The notes under the pieces are model-generated. The model did not search any database, had not been told where the DNA came from, and saw only the letters and a list, made by a program, of their open reading frames with translations. Shown in pieces: positions 23,526 through 31,849 of a stretch of DNA of 36,638 bases. How positions within the stretch are numbered: position 1 is the stretch's first letter; every line of letters begins with the position of its first letter. A program made the translations under genes and the position numbers. Source of the stretch: UBA4744 sp035282865 (GTDB taxonomy: Bacteria > Actinomycetota > Acidimicrobiia > Spongiisociales > UBA4744); NCBI GenBank assembly GCA_035282865.1, contig DATEVB010000231.1, positions 1 through 36,638 on the forward strand. The letters run 5' to 3'.

Positions 23526-23531
23526 ATAATA
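23526..23531 (-). promoter_or_regulatory. -10 box TATTAT, leaderless type
   Basis: On the minus strand TATTAT ends 6 nt before the ATG at 23519, with TCGACA 15 nt further up as a weak -35. No Shine-Dalgarno is present. Confidence 0.5.
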
Positions 23532-23586
23532 CGGATTTCGTACCCGTGTCGACCACGCCATGTGTCAAGGCGAGCAAAACTCGCCT

Positions 23587-25191
23587 TCACACCGTTTGCA
23601 CCAGCGCGACCATCTCTGGAATCCGCTTCCCCAAAACCCTGGCGGCGATCCACAACCCGATGCTGTAGATGATGGCTCCCCACGTCAGCGACGCCAGGGA
23701 GACGACGACCGGGTTGAGGTTCTGACCGAACTGGACAACCAGTACATAGGCGCTGGCCGGCAGCGTCATGAGGAGTCCGATGACGAAGAAGGAGACCATC
23801 TGGGCGACTATTGCGAGGCAACCTTGTTCGGTTGCCTGGGCAAAGAGGTCGGTACCCATGTCGGGCAAACGGAGCGGGGCGAGCACGGACACGATGTTGC
23901 CGACGGCGAGCTGACAACCGATGGCCGTGAGAGCCAGCGGCGGCACCATCGGCAGGGTTGCCCACCCGCCGCTCACCCAGGCGAGGATGACCGACAATGT
24001 CATGGTCTCGAGGAACAGGGCGGTTCCGGTAGCGAGGTTCTTACCGATGAGGAGCTTGCGCGGTCCGGCCGGGAGGGCGAACAGGAACGACGACGCGTTG
24101 CGTTCCCATCCAAACTGATTGAGAGCAACCGGCAGGCCGATGAAGATCACAACCATCGGGCCGAGCAGCGGAAGCCACCGGGCGCGTTGGATGTCGCTCA
24201 GCTGGGTGGTTCCGATCAACAGCGTGGCGATGATCACTCCCAGGAATATCACCGCCCCGGTCCACACCATGCGCAGTCGGGGGTCCCTCACATAGAAGAG
24301 GAGCTCCTTGCGGGCCACAACGATCACCGGCGACCAACCCCGTCGATCGGCGATGGTCGGACGGATCCGTTTGCTTCCACCTAGCGGGCTCGATTCCGGA
24401 GTGGTCACCAGTCGAAGCAACAACCGGTTCCAGAGCGAGATGATGAGTAGGAGCCACACTGCCGATATGGCCAGGGCAAGTACGGACTGTCCCCAAGCTC
24501 CGGCCGCCGCGGCTACTGCTGCTTGTTGGGCGGCAACCGGAGGAAGCGCCCACCACCAGGATGAAAGACGGTAGACCTGGACGGCTCCTGCCAGTCCGTA
24601 TTCGCCTACCGCCGTTGCGATGGTCTGCTGGAGGGCGAAGCCCAGCAAACCAAGGGACGAGACGACGACGACGGCCAGGTCACGACCACGTCGGCTGCGC
24701 AGAATCAGGGAAACCAGCGCGGTGAAGGTCTGGCCTCCGACGATGAATTGGAGCAGAAGCAGACCGCCGGCGATGAGGGCCATCAACGCGGTGAGGGGAC
24801 CGGGGAACAGCCCGACGTTGGTGGCCAGCAATAGGACGGGGACCACGATGGTGGGGGTGACCAACCCGGCTGCGGTCAGCCCGGCCATGAGCTGGGTGCG
24901 GCTGATCGGAGCCAGCGAAAACCGGGCCGGATCGAGCGTCTCATCGAGCGGAAACAGCAGGACGGGCAGAGTGATCCAGGCCAGCCAGACCACCAGCATC
25001 ACCCAAAGCGTGAACTCGCCGGCAGCTCGCGCCGACATTTCGCCTGCCGCACTTCCATACCTACCGGCCAGCCAGAACCCGATCGCGGCCACGCCGATCG
25101 TGACGACGGGAAGGCCGAACGCCCTTTGGCGGTCGGCCCGCACGCCGTTGACGAGCAAACGCCACTTCAGCCAGACGAGGCGCCCAACCAT
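23587..25191 (-). CDS. ABC-2-type exporter permease
   Basis: A 534-residue membrane protein with about twelve hydrophobic stretches, starting after a short basic N-terminus (LKWRLLVNGVRADRQR). It has no ATP-binding motifs and resembles large ABC-2 or YthQ-like permeases paired with a separate ATPase. The central VARKELLFYVRDPRLRMVW segment between the two halves is typical. Its start lies 25 bp inside the upstream ATPase gene, so the pair is translationally coupled and should form one exporter. The substrate is unknown. Confidence 0.82.
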   Translation of the reverse strand: MVGRLVWLKWRLLVNGVRADRQRAFGLPVVTIGVAAIGFWLAGRYGSAAGEMSARAAGEFTLWVMLVVWLAWITLPVLLFPLDETLDPARFSLAPISRTQLMAGLTAAGLVTPTIVVPVLLLATNVGLFPGPLTALMALIAGGLLLLQFIVGGQTFTALVSLILRSRRGRDLAVVVVSSLGLLGFALQQTIATAVGEYGLAGAVQVYRLSSWWWALPPVAAQQAAVAAAAGAWGQSVLALAISAVWLLLIISLWNRLLLRLVTTPESSPLGGSKRIRPTIADRRGWSPVIVVARKELLFYVRDPRLRMVWTGAVIFLGVIIATLLIGTTQLSDIQRARWLPLLGPMVVIFIGLPVALNQFGWERNASSFLFALPAGPRKLLIGKNLATGTALFLETMTLSVILAWVSGGWATLPMVPPLALTAIGCQLAVGNIVSVLAPLRLPDMGTDLFAQATEQGCLAIVAQMVSFFVIGLLMTLPASAYVLVVQFGQNLNPVVVSLASLTWGAIIYSIGLWIAARVLGKRIPEMVALVQTV

Positions 25192-25949
25192 TCCAATCCT
25201 TCGCCTAGGTCACCGGCTCCGACGACCTCCAGGAACGCATCTTCGACCGACGCCGCTCCGAACTGTTGTCGAAGTTCCTCGGGCGTGGCCTCTATGACCA
25301 GTTTGCCGTGCACCATGATGCCTATCCGGGTGCACAGGCGCTCGACCAGGTCCATGACGTGTGAGGAGAAGACGATCGTTGCACCCCTTGCGGTGTACTG
25401 CTGGAGGAGGCCCCGGATCAGCCGGGCACTCACTGCGTCGACCCCCTCGAACGGTTCGTCGAGGAACAGGACAGGGGGCGCGTGGATTACGGCGGCAGCC
25501 AGCGCAAGTTTCTTGCGCATTCCCCGCGAGTAGTCGGCGATCAGATCGGAGGCTGCATCCTCGAGATCGAGGAGTTGCAGCAATTCGCGACGGCGTTGCA
25601 CGGCGTCTTCTCTCGGCAACCGGTGGATTGCCGACGTGAAGTCGAGCAGTTCCGCACCGGTCAACCGCTCGTACAGGTTGAACTCCTCGGGAAGCACACC
25701 GATTCTCCGCTTGACCTCCAGCGGTTGGCGCCAGGTGTCGAGGGAGTTGATGCCGGCAGTTCCTTCGGATGGTCGCAGCAAGCCCACGATCATCTTGATC
25801 GTTGTGGTCTTTCCGGCACCGTTCGGTCCGAGCAGTCCGTAGAACTCGCCGCGACCGATCGACAGGTCGACCCCGTCGACGGCCACCTTGCTGCCGAACC
25901 GGCGGACGAGACCCTTGGCCCAAACGGAAGGATGTGAGTTTTCAGTCAT
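25167..25949 (-). CDS. ABC exporter ATPase
   Basis: A 260-residue ATPase with Walker A GPNGAGKTT, a degenerate signature YSRGMRKKL in place of LSGGQ, Walker B VLFLDEPFEGVD and the switch histidine in VFSSHVMDLVERL. The C-terminal part (EELRQQFGAASVEDAFLEVV) is the regulatory tail of the DrrA/NatA/CcmA-like group, which includes bacteriocin, antibiotic and membrane-protein exporters. The neighbouring permease overlaps its 3' end. The start has TGAGGA 4 nt upstream within a duplicated 11-mer (CAGTCATCGGT at 25943-25953 and 25957-25967, plus strand), so start codon and ribosome site are part of a small tandem duplication. Confidence 0.88.
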   Translation of the reverse strand: MTENSHPSVWAKGLVRRFGSKVAVDGVDLSIGRGEFYGLLGPNGAGKTTTIKMIVGLLRPSEGTAGINSLDTWRQPLEVKRRIGVLPEEFNLYERLTGAELLDFTSAIHRLPREDAVQRRRELLQLLDLEDAASDLIADYSRGMRKKLALAAAVIHAPPVLFLDEPFEGVDAVSARLIRGLLQQYTARGATIVFSSHVMDLVERLCTRIGIMVHGKLVIEATPEELRQQFGAASVEDAFLEVVGAGDLGEGLEWLGASSG

Positions 25950-26210
25950 CGGTCCTCAGTCATCGGTTGGCGGCGCGAGATCCCGGCATCCAAGCAGGGT
26001 CGATTGCCCATTGTCGGTCATCGGCGCATTAGTGGGTGAACTGAATAGGTGGGAAGTCGGGAGTGGGAGGTGGAAAGGCCGACAGGACCTGAGTTGTCGT
26101 GCACGGATCCCCCTCCCCGGATCCTTCGGACCCGGGGCACTCCCCCCATATCGGCTCCGGCTTTATCTGCGCCTCAGGGGGAGGCACCTTCCCATTTCGA
26201 ACTTCGAACT

Positions 26211-26233
26211 CTCTGACGGCTCCGCCGTCAGAG
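26211..26233. other. Perfect 10 bp hairpin upstream of dnaX
   Basis: CTCTGACGGC and GCCGTCAGAG pair perfectly around TCC. It ends 8 bp before the dnaX -10 box and so covers the -35 region. No T-run follows on the plus strand, so an operator or a mobile palindrome is as likely as a terminator. Confidence 0.6.
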
Positions 26234-26241
26234 CCCCCCGC

Positions 26242-26247
26242 TACCAT
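26242..26247 (+). promoter_or_regulatory. -10 box TACCAT, leaderless type
   Basis: TACCAT ends 7 nt before the GTG start of dnaX at 26255. No Shine-Dalgarno is present. It supports GTG over the longer open frame that begins at 26099. Confidence 0.5.
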
Positions 26248-26254
26248 CGCCGGC

Positions 26255-28066
26255 GTGGAGTATCAGGCCCTCTATCGGAAATATCGGCCGCAGCGGTTCG
26301 AAGACATCATCGGCCAGAGCCACGTAACCGATACTCTGGCGCGCGAGGTCCAGGAGAGCAGGGTGGCGCATGCCTATCTCTTCGCCGGCCCACGTGGGAC
26401 GGGCAAGACCACCACCGCCAGAATCCTCGCCAAGGCTCTGAACTGCACGAACCTCGGTGAGGACGGCGAGCCCTGTAACACCTGCAATTCATGCGTCGCA
26501 GTGACCGAGGGCTCTTCTCTCGATGTCATCGAACTCGATGCCGCCTCCCACAACTCGGTCGACGACATTCGAGATATCCGAATGAGCGTGACCACCGTCG
26601 CCTCGGTGGGCGGAGCGAAGCGCATCTTCATCCTCGATGAAGCCCACATGCTTTCGAAAGCGGCCGGCAATGCGCTGCTGAAGACACTGGAAGAGCCACC
26701 GCCGCATGTCCACTTCGTTCTCGCAACTACCGAGCCGTACAAGTTGCTCGACACCATCCGTAGTCGCAGCCAGCGGTTCGACTTCCACAACGTGGCGGTG
26801 GAAGTGCTGGCCGGGTATCTGGACCGGATCGGCAAAGCGGAGAAATACCTGGCGGAGCCGTCGGCGCTGACCGCCGTAGCCCGGCACGCCCGGGGATCCG
26901 TCCGGGACGCCCTGAGCCTCCTCGAGCAAGTCGCCGCCCTGGGTGATGGATCGGTCGAGGTGCGGGGCGTCCATCGTGCTCTCGGTCTGGCCGACTCCGA
27001 GGTCTACGCGAATCTAGCCCGGGCAATCATGCGCCAAGACGCCCGGGCGGCGATCGAGATGGTGGCGGCGCTGTCCGCAGAGGGAGTCGATCTTCGCCGG
27101 TTCGTGACCGAAGGGATCGCGTTCTTCCGGGGGGTGTTTCTGGCCCATTACGCCCCCAATCTCGCCGAGGTGGCAGACGAAGCCGCTGATGTGCTCGAGG
27201 AGTGGATGAGGGTCTCGAAGGAATTCTCTGCTCCCGATGTGCTACGTACCCTCGACCATCTCGCCGAAGCCCTGTTGCGGCTGCGGGAGGGCCGCGAGGA
27301 ACGACTGATGGTCGAGATCACGTTGCTGAAGCTGACGCGACCGGAAACTGCGAGCGATCCCGTCTCGATGACGGCCCGGATCGAGCAACTGGAGCAGCGC
27401 GTTCGACGCCTCGGCGCTGGTTCTCCCGCCACTCCCAGGCCTGCGCTTTCGGGCGTACGTGACGTGGCCGGGGGAGACGCCGGGGGAGACGTTGAGGCGA
27501 CCGGAATACCGACCACCCCTCCCGCCGCCGAGGTACGGCCCAAGGCTGAGCTACCCGAGGAGCCACCGGCCTCTGAGCCGGCCGAGCCCGACGAGGCGTC
27601 GCTTGAACCTGCGGCGGCCGCCCTTGGGCGGGTACCAGTCGCCGACCTCACCCTCAGCCAGTTCGAATCGGTCTGGCCGGCCTTGGTCGCCGGAGTCCGG
27701 GATGATCTCGGTCCACGCCGCCAGGCTCTGTTTCGCGAAGCCAGCCCGGGCGGCGTTGAAGGGTCGATGGTGACCCTGATCCTGCCGGACCACCTCGCGT
27801 TTCACCTCGAGCAGCTCCAGACCGATGACCTGGTCAAGCAGGTGGTACAGGAGAGGGCTGCCGAGTTGTTGGGAGGATCGATCCGGATTCAGTTCAGGGC
27901 AGGAAGCCGAACGGACGATGGGGATTCCTCGTCCGTTCCGGACGAGGAAACGCTAACCGACAAGCATCAACTGCTGGAATCCCCATCGGCTGCCACCGAT
28001 CCGGATGCTCTCGTCGAAGGCCTGCTGGGTGGTCAGGTGATCGAAGAGATCATCGACGAGAACTGA
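26255..28066 (+). CDS. dnaX: DNA polymerase III tau/gamma subunit
   Basis: A 603-residue clamp-loader ATPase. Walker A is GPRGTGKTT (45-53), followed by the zinc cysteines C64, C74, C77 and C80. LDEAHMLSKAAGNALLKTLEEPP holds Walker B, and IRSRSQRFDF is the SRC-type motif. Residues about 400-460 are a proline-, alanine- and glutamate-rich linker, then a short tau-like C-terminal domain (about 465-540). The GTG start is chosen because YQALYRKYRP is the invariant DnaX N-terminus and because of the leaderless -10 box. ybaB and recR follow in the usual order. The linker contains the sequence GCCGGGGGAGACGCC (27467-27481) followed by a second partial copy. Confidence 0.95.
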   Translation: MEYQALYRKYRPQRFEDIIGQSHVTDTLAREVQESRVAHAYLFAGPRGTGKTTTARILAKALNCTNLGEDGEPCNTCNSCVAVTEGSSLDVIELDAASHNSVDDIRDIRMSVTTVASVGGAKRIFILDEAHMLSKAAGNALLKTLEEPPPHVHFVLATTEPYKLLDTIRSRSQRFDFHNVAVEVLAGYLDRIGKAEKYLAEPSALTAVARHARGSVRDALSLLEQVAALGDGSVEVRGVHRALGLADSEVYANLARAIMRQDARAAIEMVAALSAEGVDLRRFVTEGIAFFRGVFLAHYAPNLAEVADEAADVLEEWMRVSKEFSAPDVLRTLDHLAEALLRLREGREERLMVEITLLKLTRPETASDPVSMTARIEQLEQRVRRLGAGSPATPRPALSGVRDVAGGDAGGDVEATGIPTTPPAAEVRPKAELPEEPPASEPAEPDEASLEPAAAALGRVPVADLTLSQFESVWPALVAGVRDDLGPRRQALFREASPGGVEGSMVTLILPDHLAFHLEQLQTDDLVKQVVQERAAELLGGSIRIQFRAGSRTDDGDSSSVPDEETLTDKHQLLESPSAATDPDALVEGLLGGQVIEEIIDEN

Positions 28067-28088
28067 GGGCGCCTTCGGCTCCGGTGCC

Positions 28089-28118
28089 TTGAACTCCCCA
28101 CCTGCCACTTCTCGGTTA
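28089..28118. repeat. Purine-rich degenerate word
   Basis: On the minus strand GAAGTGGCAGGTGGGGAGTT, in the 63 bp gap between dnaX and ybaB, matches words of other spacers and adjoins the -10 box of ybaB. Confidence 0.5.
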
Positions 28119-28122
28119 CCCT
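28117..28122 (+). promoter_or_regulatory. -10 box TACCCT, leaderless type
   Basis: TACCCT ends 7 nt before the ybaB ATG at 28130. It gives ybaB-recR a promoter of their own downstream of dnaX. Confidence 0.5.
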
Positions 28123-28129
28123 TCTCGCC

Positions 28130-28456
28130 ATGGGAATGCGACCACAAGACATGCGCAAGCTGATGCAGCAGGCCCAGCAGATGCAAGAGCAGATGGTTGC
28201 GCACCAGGAGCAACTGGCGGCACAAACCTTCCAAGGCACCGCCGGGGGCGGGGTCGTCAAGGCCACGGTGACCGGGAGCGGCTCGCTGGTTTCGATTGAG
28301 ATCGACCCGGAGGTCATCGACCCTCAAGATCCGGAGATGTTGGGGGATTTGATCGTCGCGGCCGCCAACCAGGCGCTCGCCGCCGCCAACGAGGCGGCCC
28401 AGGCGGGTGTGGGCGGCATCGCCGGCGGGCTGGACCTGGGCGGGTTGCTGGGCTGA
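28130..28456 (+). CDS. ybaB: YbaB/EbfC nucleoid-associated protein
   Basis: A 108-residue protein of normal family length. The N-terminal helix is glutamine- and methionine-rich (MRKLMQQAQQMQEQM). The core follows the YbaB pattern (GGGVVKATVTGSGSLVSIEIDPEV), then an alanine-rich helix and a glycine-rich tail. YbaB proteins dimerise, bind DNA and are nearly always encoded between dnaX and recR, as here. The stop and the recR start share one base (TGATG), so recR translation is coupled. The start is supported by the -10 box 7 nt upstream. Confidence 0.95.
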   Translation: MGMRPQDMRKLMQQAQQMQEQMVAHQEQLAAQTFQGTAGGGVVKATVTGSGSLVSIEIDPEVIDPQDPEMLGDLIVAAANQALAAANEAAQAGVGGIAGGLDLGGLLG

Positions 28457-29049
28457 TGTTCGAAGGCCCGGTTCAGCGGCTCATCGACGAGCTCTCGCGT
28501 CTCCCGGGTATCGGCCGCAAGTCGGCTCAGCGGCTGGCGTTCCATCTGCTCGTCGTCGATCAGGTCGATGCTCGCCGCCTCGCCCAAGCCATCATCGACA
28601 TGCGGGAACAGGTGAGGACCTGTATCCGGTGTTTCAATGTGACCGGGACGGAAGAATGCTCGATCTGTCGCGACCTCCGCCGCGATCCGACCGTCTTGTG
28701 TGTGGTCGAACGCGCTCAGGACATCATCGTTCTGGAGAGGACCCAGGAGTTCAGGGGGCGATACCATGTACTGGGCGGTGCGCTCTCTCCGATCGGCGGC
28801 GTCGGTCCCGGGCAGCTTCATTTCGCAGAATTGCGGGGGAGGATCCCCGCTGAGGGCATCGAGGAGCTGATCGTGGCGACCAACCCGACCGTGGAGGGCG
28901 ACGCCACCGCTTTGTACCTTGCTCGCCAGCTGAAGCCGCTCGGCGTTCGGGTTACCCGGCTTGCCAGCGGCCTCCCGGTTGGCGGTGATCTCGACTACGC
29001 CGACGAGCTGACGCTCGGGCGGGCTCTGGTCGGCCGGCAGGAGATGTAG
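28456..29049 (+). CDS. recR: Recombination mediator RecR
   Basis: A 197-residue protein with the complete RecR layout: an N-terminal helix-hairpin-helix (LSRLPGIGRKSAQRLAFHLL), a Cys4 zinc finger (CIRC and CSIC at about 55-70) and a Toprim domain with VVERAQDI and the LGGALSPIGGVGP loop. The C-terminal GLPVGGDLDYADELTLGRAL is the Walker-B-like end. With RecF and RecO it loads RecA at gaps. It overlaps ybaB by one base and completes the dnaX-ybaB-recR block. Confidence 0.96.
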   Translation: MFEGPVQRLIDELSRLPGIGRKSAQRLAFHLLVVDQVDARRLAQAIIDMREQVRTCIRCFNVTGTEECSICRDLRRDPTVLCVVERAQDIIVLERTQEFRGRYHVLGGALSPIGGVGPGQLHFAELRGRIPAEGIEELIVATNPTVEGDATALYLARQLKPLGVRVTRLASGLPVGGDLDYADELTLGRALVGRQEM

Positions 29050-29081
29050 ATGGTGCCCGCCGCCAACGAGGGTGGGTTCCG

Positions 29082-30023
29082 GTGAGCCGCCTCCAGGACT
29101 ACCTCAACACGGACAGAGGTCTCCGCACGGCGGTCTGGCTCGGGAAAGTAGTGCCACCCGGTGTTGCATCGGCTGCCATCGGTTGGATCGCAAGATTGTC
29201 GGCCCGGCAACGAAACTCGCGCATGGTGTCTGCGATCAAATCCAACCTGGCCGTGGTCCTCGAGACCTCCAAAGATGATCCGGCTCTGAACAGTCATGTC
29301 GCCAGGGTGCTGTATCACGCAGGCATCGCAGGCTTCGAGTTCTTTCACAAAGTCGGGCGCGGTCGGGACGCGTTGGGCGAGCTGGTGCCTCTCCCACCTG
29401 CTCTCCTCGATTTGTTCGAGAAGGCGAAGGTCGACGGGCGCGGCACGCTGGTTGTGGCGGCACACCTGGGCGCACTCGATTTGGCCGGAGTTGCGTTCAC
29501 GGTTACCGACTTTCAGGTGCAGGTGATCTCCTACGCTGCTCCCCCGGCCGGGTATCGCCTCGTCAACGCCTTGCGTTCCGACCATGGGCTGGTCATCACG
29601 CCCGCCTCAAAACAGGCCATGGTGGAAGCAGCCGCTCGTCTCGAGTCCGCCGGAATCGTGTTCACGGCCGTCGATCGCCCGGTACCGCGTGGTCGTAAGG
29701 CCAATGAGGTGGTCCTGTTCAGCCGGCCGACGCGTCTCTGGAATGGTTACGCCAAACTCGCCATGTCGACCGGCGCTCTCCTCGTCTTCATGTGGGTAGT
29801 CCGGACTCCGGACGGCCGCTACGAGATACGCTTCAACCAGCCGATCGACTGTGCCGACCCGCCCGGCGACGTCGAACATGTCACGTCGCTGATTCTCCAC
29901 CAGGCGGAAGAAGCCATCCGGGCCAATCCCGACCAGTGGTTGATGTTCTTTCCGCTCTGGCCTGATGACACCAGGCCCGAACTGGAGATCCCTCTCGATG
30001 ACGGGTCGGGGGGTTACCCATGA
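29082..30023 (+). CDS. Lysophospholipid/lipid A-type acyltransferase (PatA/HtrB-like)
   Basis: This 313-residue protein carries HLGALD (H128 to D133), the HX4D catalytic motif of LpxL/HtrB-type acyltransferases, in a VVAAHLGALDLAG context. FTAVDRPVPRGRK and MFFPLWPDD are further family-like segments. Actinobacterial members such as PatA acylate phosphatidylinositol mannosides. The next gene is a CDP-alcohol phosphatidyltransferase whose start overlaps this stop (ATGA), the same pair of functions found side by side in the mycobacterial pgsA-patA operon, though in reverse order. I infer a role in membrane glycerolipid or glycolipid synthesis; the acyl acceptor is unknown. The GTG start has a weak purine-rich ribosome site, 32 bp after recR. 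Confidence 0.8.
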   Translation: MSRLQDYLNTDRGLRTAVWLGKVVPPGVASAAIGWIARLSARQRNSRMVSAIKSNLAVVLETSKDDPALNSHVARVLYHAGIAGFEFFHKVGRGRDALGELVPLPPALLDLFEKAKVDGRGTLVVAAHLGALDLAGVAFTVTDFQVQVISYAAPPAGYRLVNALRSDHGLVITPASKQAMVEAAARLESAGIVFTAVDRPVPRGRKANEVVLFSRPTRLWNGYAKLAMSTGALLVFMWVVRTPDGRYEIRFNQPIDCADPPGDVEHVTSLILHQAEEAIRANPDQWLMFFPLWPDDTRPELEIPLDDGSGGYP

Positions 30024-30688
30024 GCCGGCTCAAACCACACGAGCGGGTCAACGACATCCTGCTTGGGCCGCTCGAACGTCCGGCGCTACGGTGGCTGGCC
30101 GAGCACATGCCGCCTTGGGTGACTCCGGATGTCCTGACCGGCATTGGCGTTGTCGGTTCGTTGATGACCTTTGCCGGGTACTGGGCCAGTTCGTGGGCGG
30201 CCGCCTTCCTTTGGTTGGCCAGCCTGGGTCTTTTCGTCAATTGGTTCGGTGACAGCCTCGATGGCACCCTGGCTCGTCATCGCAAGATCGAGCGACCCAA
30301 GTTCGGCTTCTTCATAGATCACACGGTCGATGCGGTGAGCGAAACCCTGGTTGTCTTCGGGCTCGGGCTGTCGCCCTACGTGTCGTTCGAGGTAGCCGCG
30401 GTGGCCCTGATCGGGTATCTCCTCATGTCGGTCCTTGTGTACGTCCGGACCTATGTCACGGGGGAGTTCCGGATCTCCTACGGGCGCTTCGGTCCCACCG
30501 AGGTGCGGGTGATGATCATCCTCTTCAACGCGGTGCTCTTTTTCGTCGGCGTGCGCGAAGTGTCGCTCTGGTTTGGTGAGGTCAGTGTCTACGACTTCGC
30601 CATCGGCGCCCTCGGAGTAGCCCTCATCGCCGTTTTCTTGGTTTCGGCGACCCTGGAAGCGAGACAGCTGGCGAAGGTGGGAGAATGA
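30020..30688 (+). CDS. CDP-alcohol phosphatidyltransferase
   Basis: A 222-residue integral membrane enzyme with the complete CDP-alcohol phosphotransferase signature: D78 and D81-G82, A85-R86, G96, D100 and D104 (GDSLDGTLAR, then GFFIDHTVD). About five membrane segments are visible. It transfers a phosphatidyl group from CDP-diacylglycerol to an alcohol such as inositol phosphate or glycerol phosphate; the acceptor cannot be read here. Translation is coupled to the acyltransferase (4 bp overlap). A GNAT-like gene follows after 22 bp, so the three form one operon, probably for phospholipid or phosphoglycolipid synthesis. Confidence 0.88.
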   Translation: MSRLKPHERVNDILLGPLERPALRWLAEHMPPWVTPDVLTGIGVVGSLMTFAGYWASSWAAAFLWLASLGLFVNWFGDSLDGTLARHRKIERPKFGFFIDHTVDAVSETLVVFGLGLSPYVSFEVAAVALIGYLLMSVLVYVRTYVTGEFRISYGRFGPTEVRVMIILFNAVLFFVGVREVSLWFGEVSVYDFAIGALGVALIAVFLVSATLEARQLAKVGE

Positions 30689-30710
30689 CACGCCTCACGG
30701 CGGAGGGGTC

Positions 30711-31838
30711 ATGCTGAAGATCGAAAAGGTAGACATCTCGCGCCGCGCTCAGGTGCGGCGGTTTGTCGACATCGCCTACCGGCTCTACGCCGACTATCCC
30801 AACTGGGTTCCACCGATGCGCCTTGACATGCACGTCATGCTCAATCCTCGCAAGCATCCTTACTACGAGCATTCACAAGCAGATTTCTTCATCGCGGTAC
30901 GCGCCGGACGCGACGTAGGTCGGATCGCTGCTCTCGAGAACACGAGGTACAACGAGTATCACAAGACCCGGGAGGGCCAGTTTTACCTCTTTGAGTGCGT
31001 CGACGATCCGGAAGCAGCGCAAGCCTTGTTCGCAGCTGCCTTCGAATGGGCATCGAAGCGCGGGTTGAACGCCGTCATCGGTCCTAAGGGTTTCGGTCCG
31101 TTTGACGCCTACGGCTTCCTGGAAAAGGGTTTTGAACACCGTCAGACCATGACCATGCTGAGCTACAACCCTCCCTACTACATCGATTTGGCGGTCCGGG
31201 CGGGATTCAGGAAGGAAGTCGATTTCGTTTCCCATCTCATCGATGCCTCCACCTTCGAATTGGATGAGCGGATCGAGAATGTGGCCGCCCGGGCCAAGGA
31301 GCGGAGCGGGCTGACCATCAAGGGGTTCTCCTCCAAGAAGGAGATCCGGCAGTGGGCTGAACGCATCGCTCGCGCTTACAACAACTCTTTTGTCGACAAC
31401 TGGGAGTACGTACCGCTGAGCGACGCTGAGGTCGATTTCATTGTCGCCAATATCATGACGGTGGTCCGTCCGGATCTCATCAAGCTCATTACGCAGGGTG
31501 AACGCATCGTCGGTTTCCTTCTCGCCTTCCCGGACATGTCGGCCGGGATGCAGAAAGCCGGAGGAAGGTTGCTCCCGTTTGGAGTGGTGCACCTGCTGCG
31601 GGCCATGCGCACGCAAGACTGGGTGGTTGCCAACGGCATCGGCATCCTGCCGGAATTCCAAAAGCGGGGCGGGAACGCGTTCCTCTACTCCGAGATCGTC
31701 AAGACCTTCAAGGCGGCGGGGTTCAAACGCTACGAATTGACGCAGATAGCCGAGTCGGCCATCAAGATGCGCAGCGACCTGGTGAAAATCGGCGGCGTAC
31801 CCCACAAGAACCACCGGGTGTTCCGTAAGAAGCTGTGA
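30711..31838 (+). CDS. GNAT-fold protein of unknown substrate
   Basis: This 375-residue protein appears to contain two acyl-CoA N-acyltransferase (GNAT-like) halves. The first half has DVGRIAALENTRYNEYHKT and a GPKGFGPFDAYGFL loop. The second has IVGFLLAFPDMSAG, then NGIGILPEFQKRGGNAFL, which resembles the acetyl- or acyl-CoA pyrophosphate loop. An NPPYY motif joins them. GGAGG precedes the ATG. Relatives of this size are usually annotated only as hypothetical or N-acetyltransferase. Because it follows an acyltransferase and a CDP-alcohol phosphatidyltransferase, N-acylation of a lipid head group or base is a reasonable inference. Bacterial ceramide synthase is another large GNAT-related enzyme, but I cannot show kinship to it. 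Confidence 0.65.
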   Translation: MLKIEKVDISRRAQVRRFVDIAYRLYADYPNWVPPMRLDMHVMLNPRKHPYYEHSQADFFIAVRAGRDVGRIAALENTRYNEYHKTREGQFYLFECVDDPEAAQALFAAAFEWASKRGLNAVIGPKGFGPFDAYGFLEKGFEHRQTMTMLSYNPPYYIDLAVRAGFRKEVDFVSHLIDASTFELDERIENVAARAKERSGLTIKGFSSKKEIRQWAERIARAYNNSFVDNWEYVPLSDAEVDFIVANIMTVVRPDLIKLITQGERIVGFLLAFPDMSAGMQKAGGRLLPFGVVHLLRAMRTQDWVVANGIGILPEFQKRGGNAFLYSEIVKTFKAAGFKRYELTQIAESAIKMRSDLVKIGGVPHKNHRVFRKKL

Positions 31839-31849
31839 GGCCGCACTGC

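Larger units (their letters stand above)
25950..26254. other. Divergent spacer before dnaX with repeats and hairpin
   Basis: There is no gene in these 305 bp. It holds the duplicated CAGTCATCGGT, purine words AGGTGGGAAGTCGGGAGTGG (about 26046-26078), a GTTCGAAGTTCGAAATGGGA word on the minus strand (about 26190-26209), the hairpin at 26211-26233 and the dnaX -10 box. I looked for an SRP RNA or tRNA, which often precede dnaX, and found neither. Confidence 0.55.

Noticed and set aside
25950..26254. SRP RNA or tRNA-Ser upstream of dnaX
   Set aside because: No GGTCAGG/GGAAGG-type SRP core and no GTTCGA-type T-loop with matching acceptor arms could be found on either strand.
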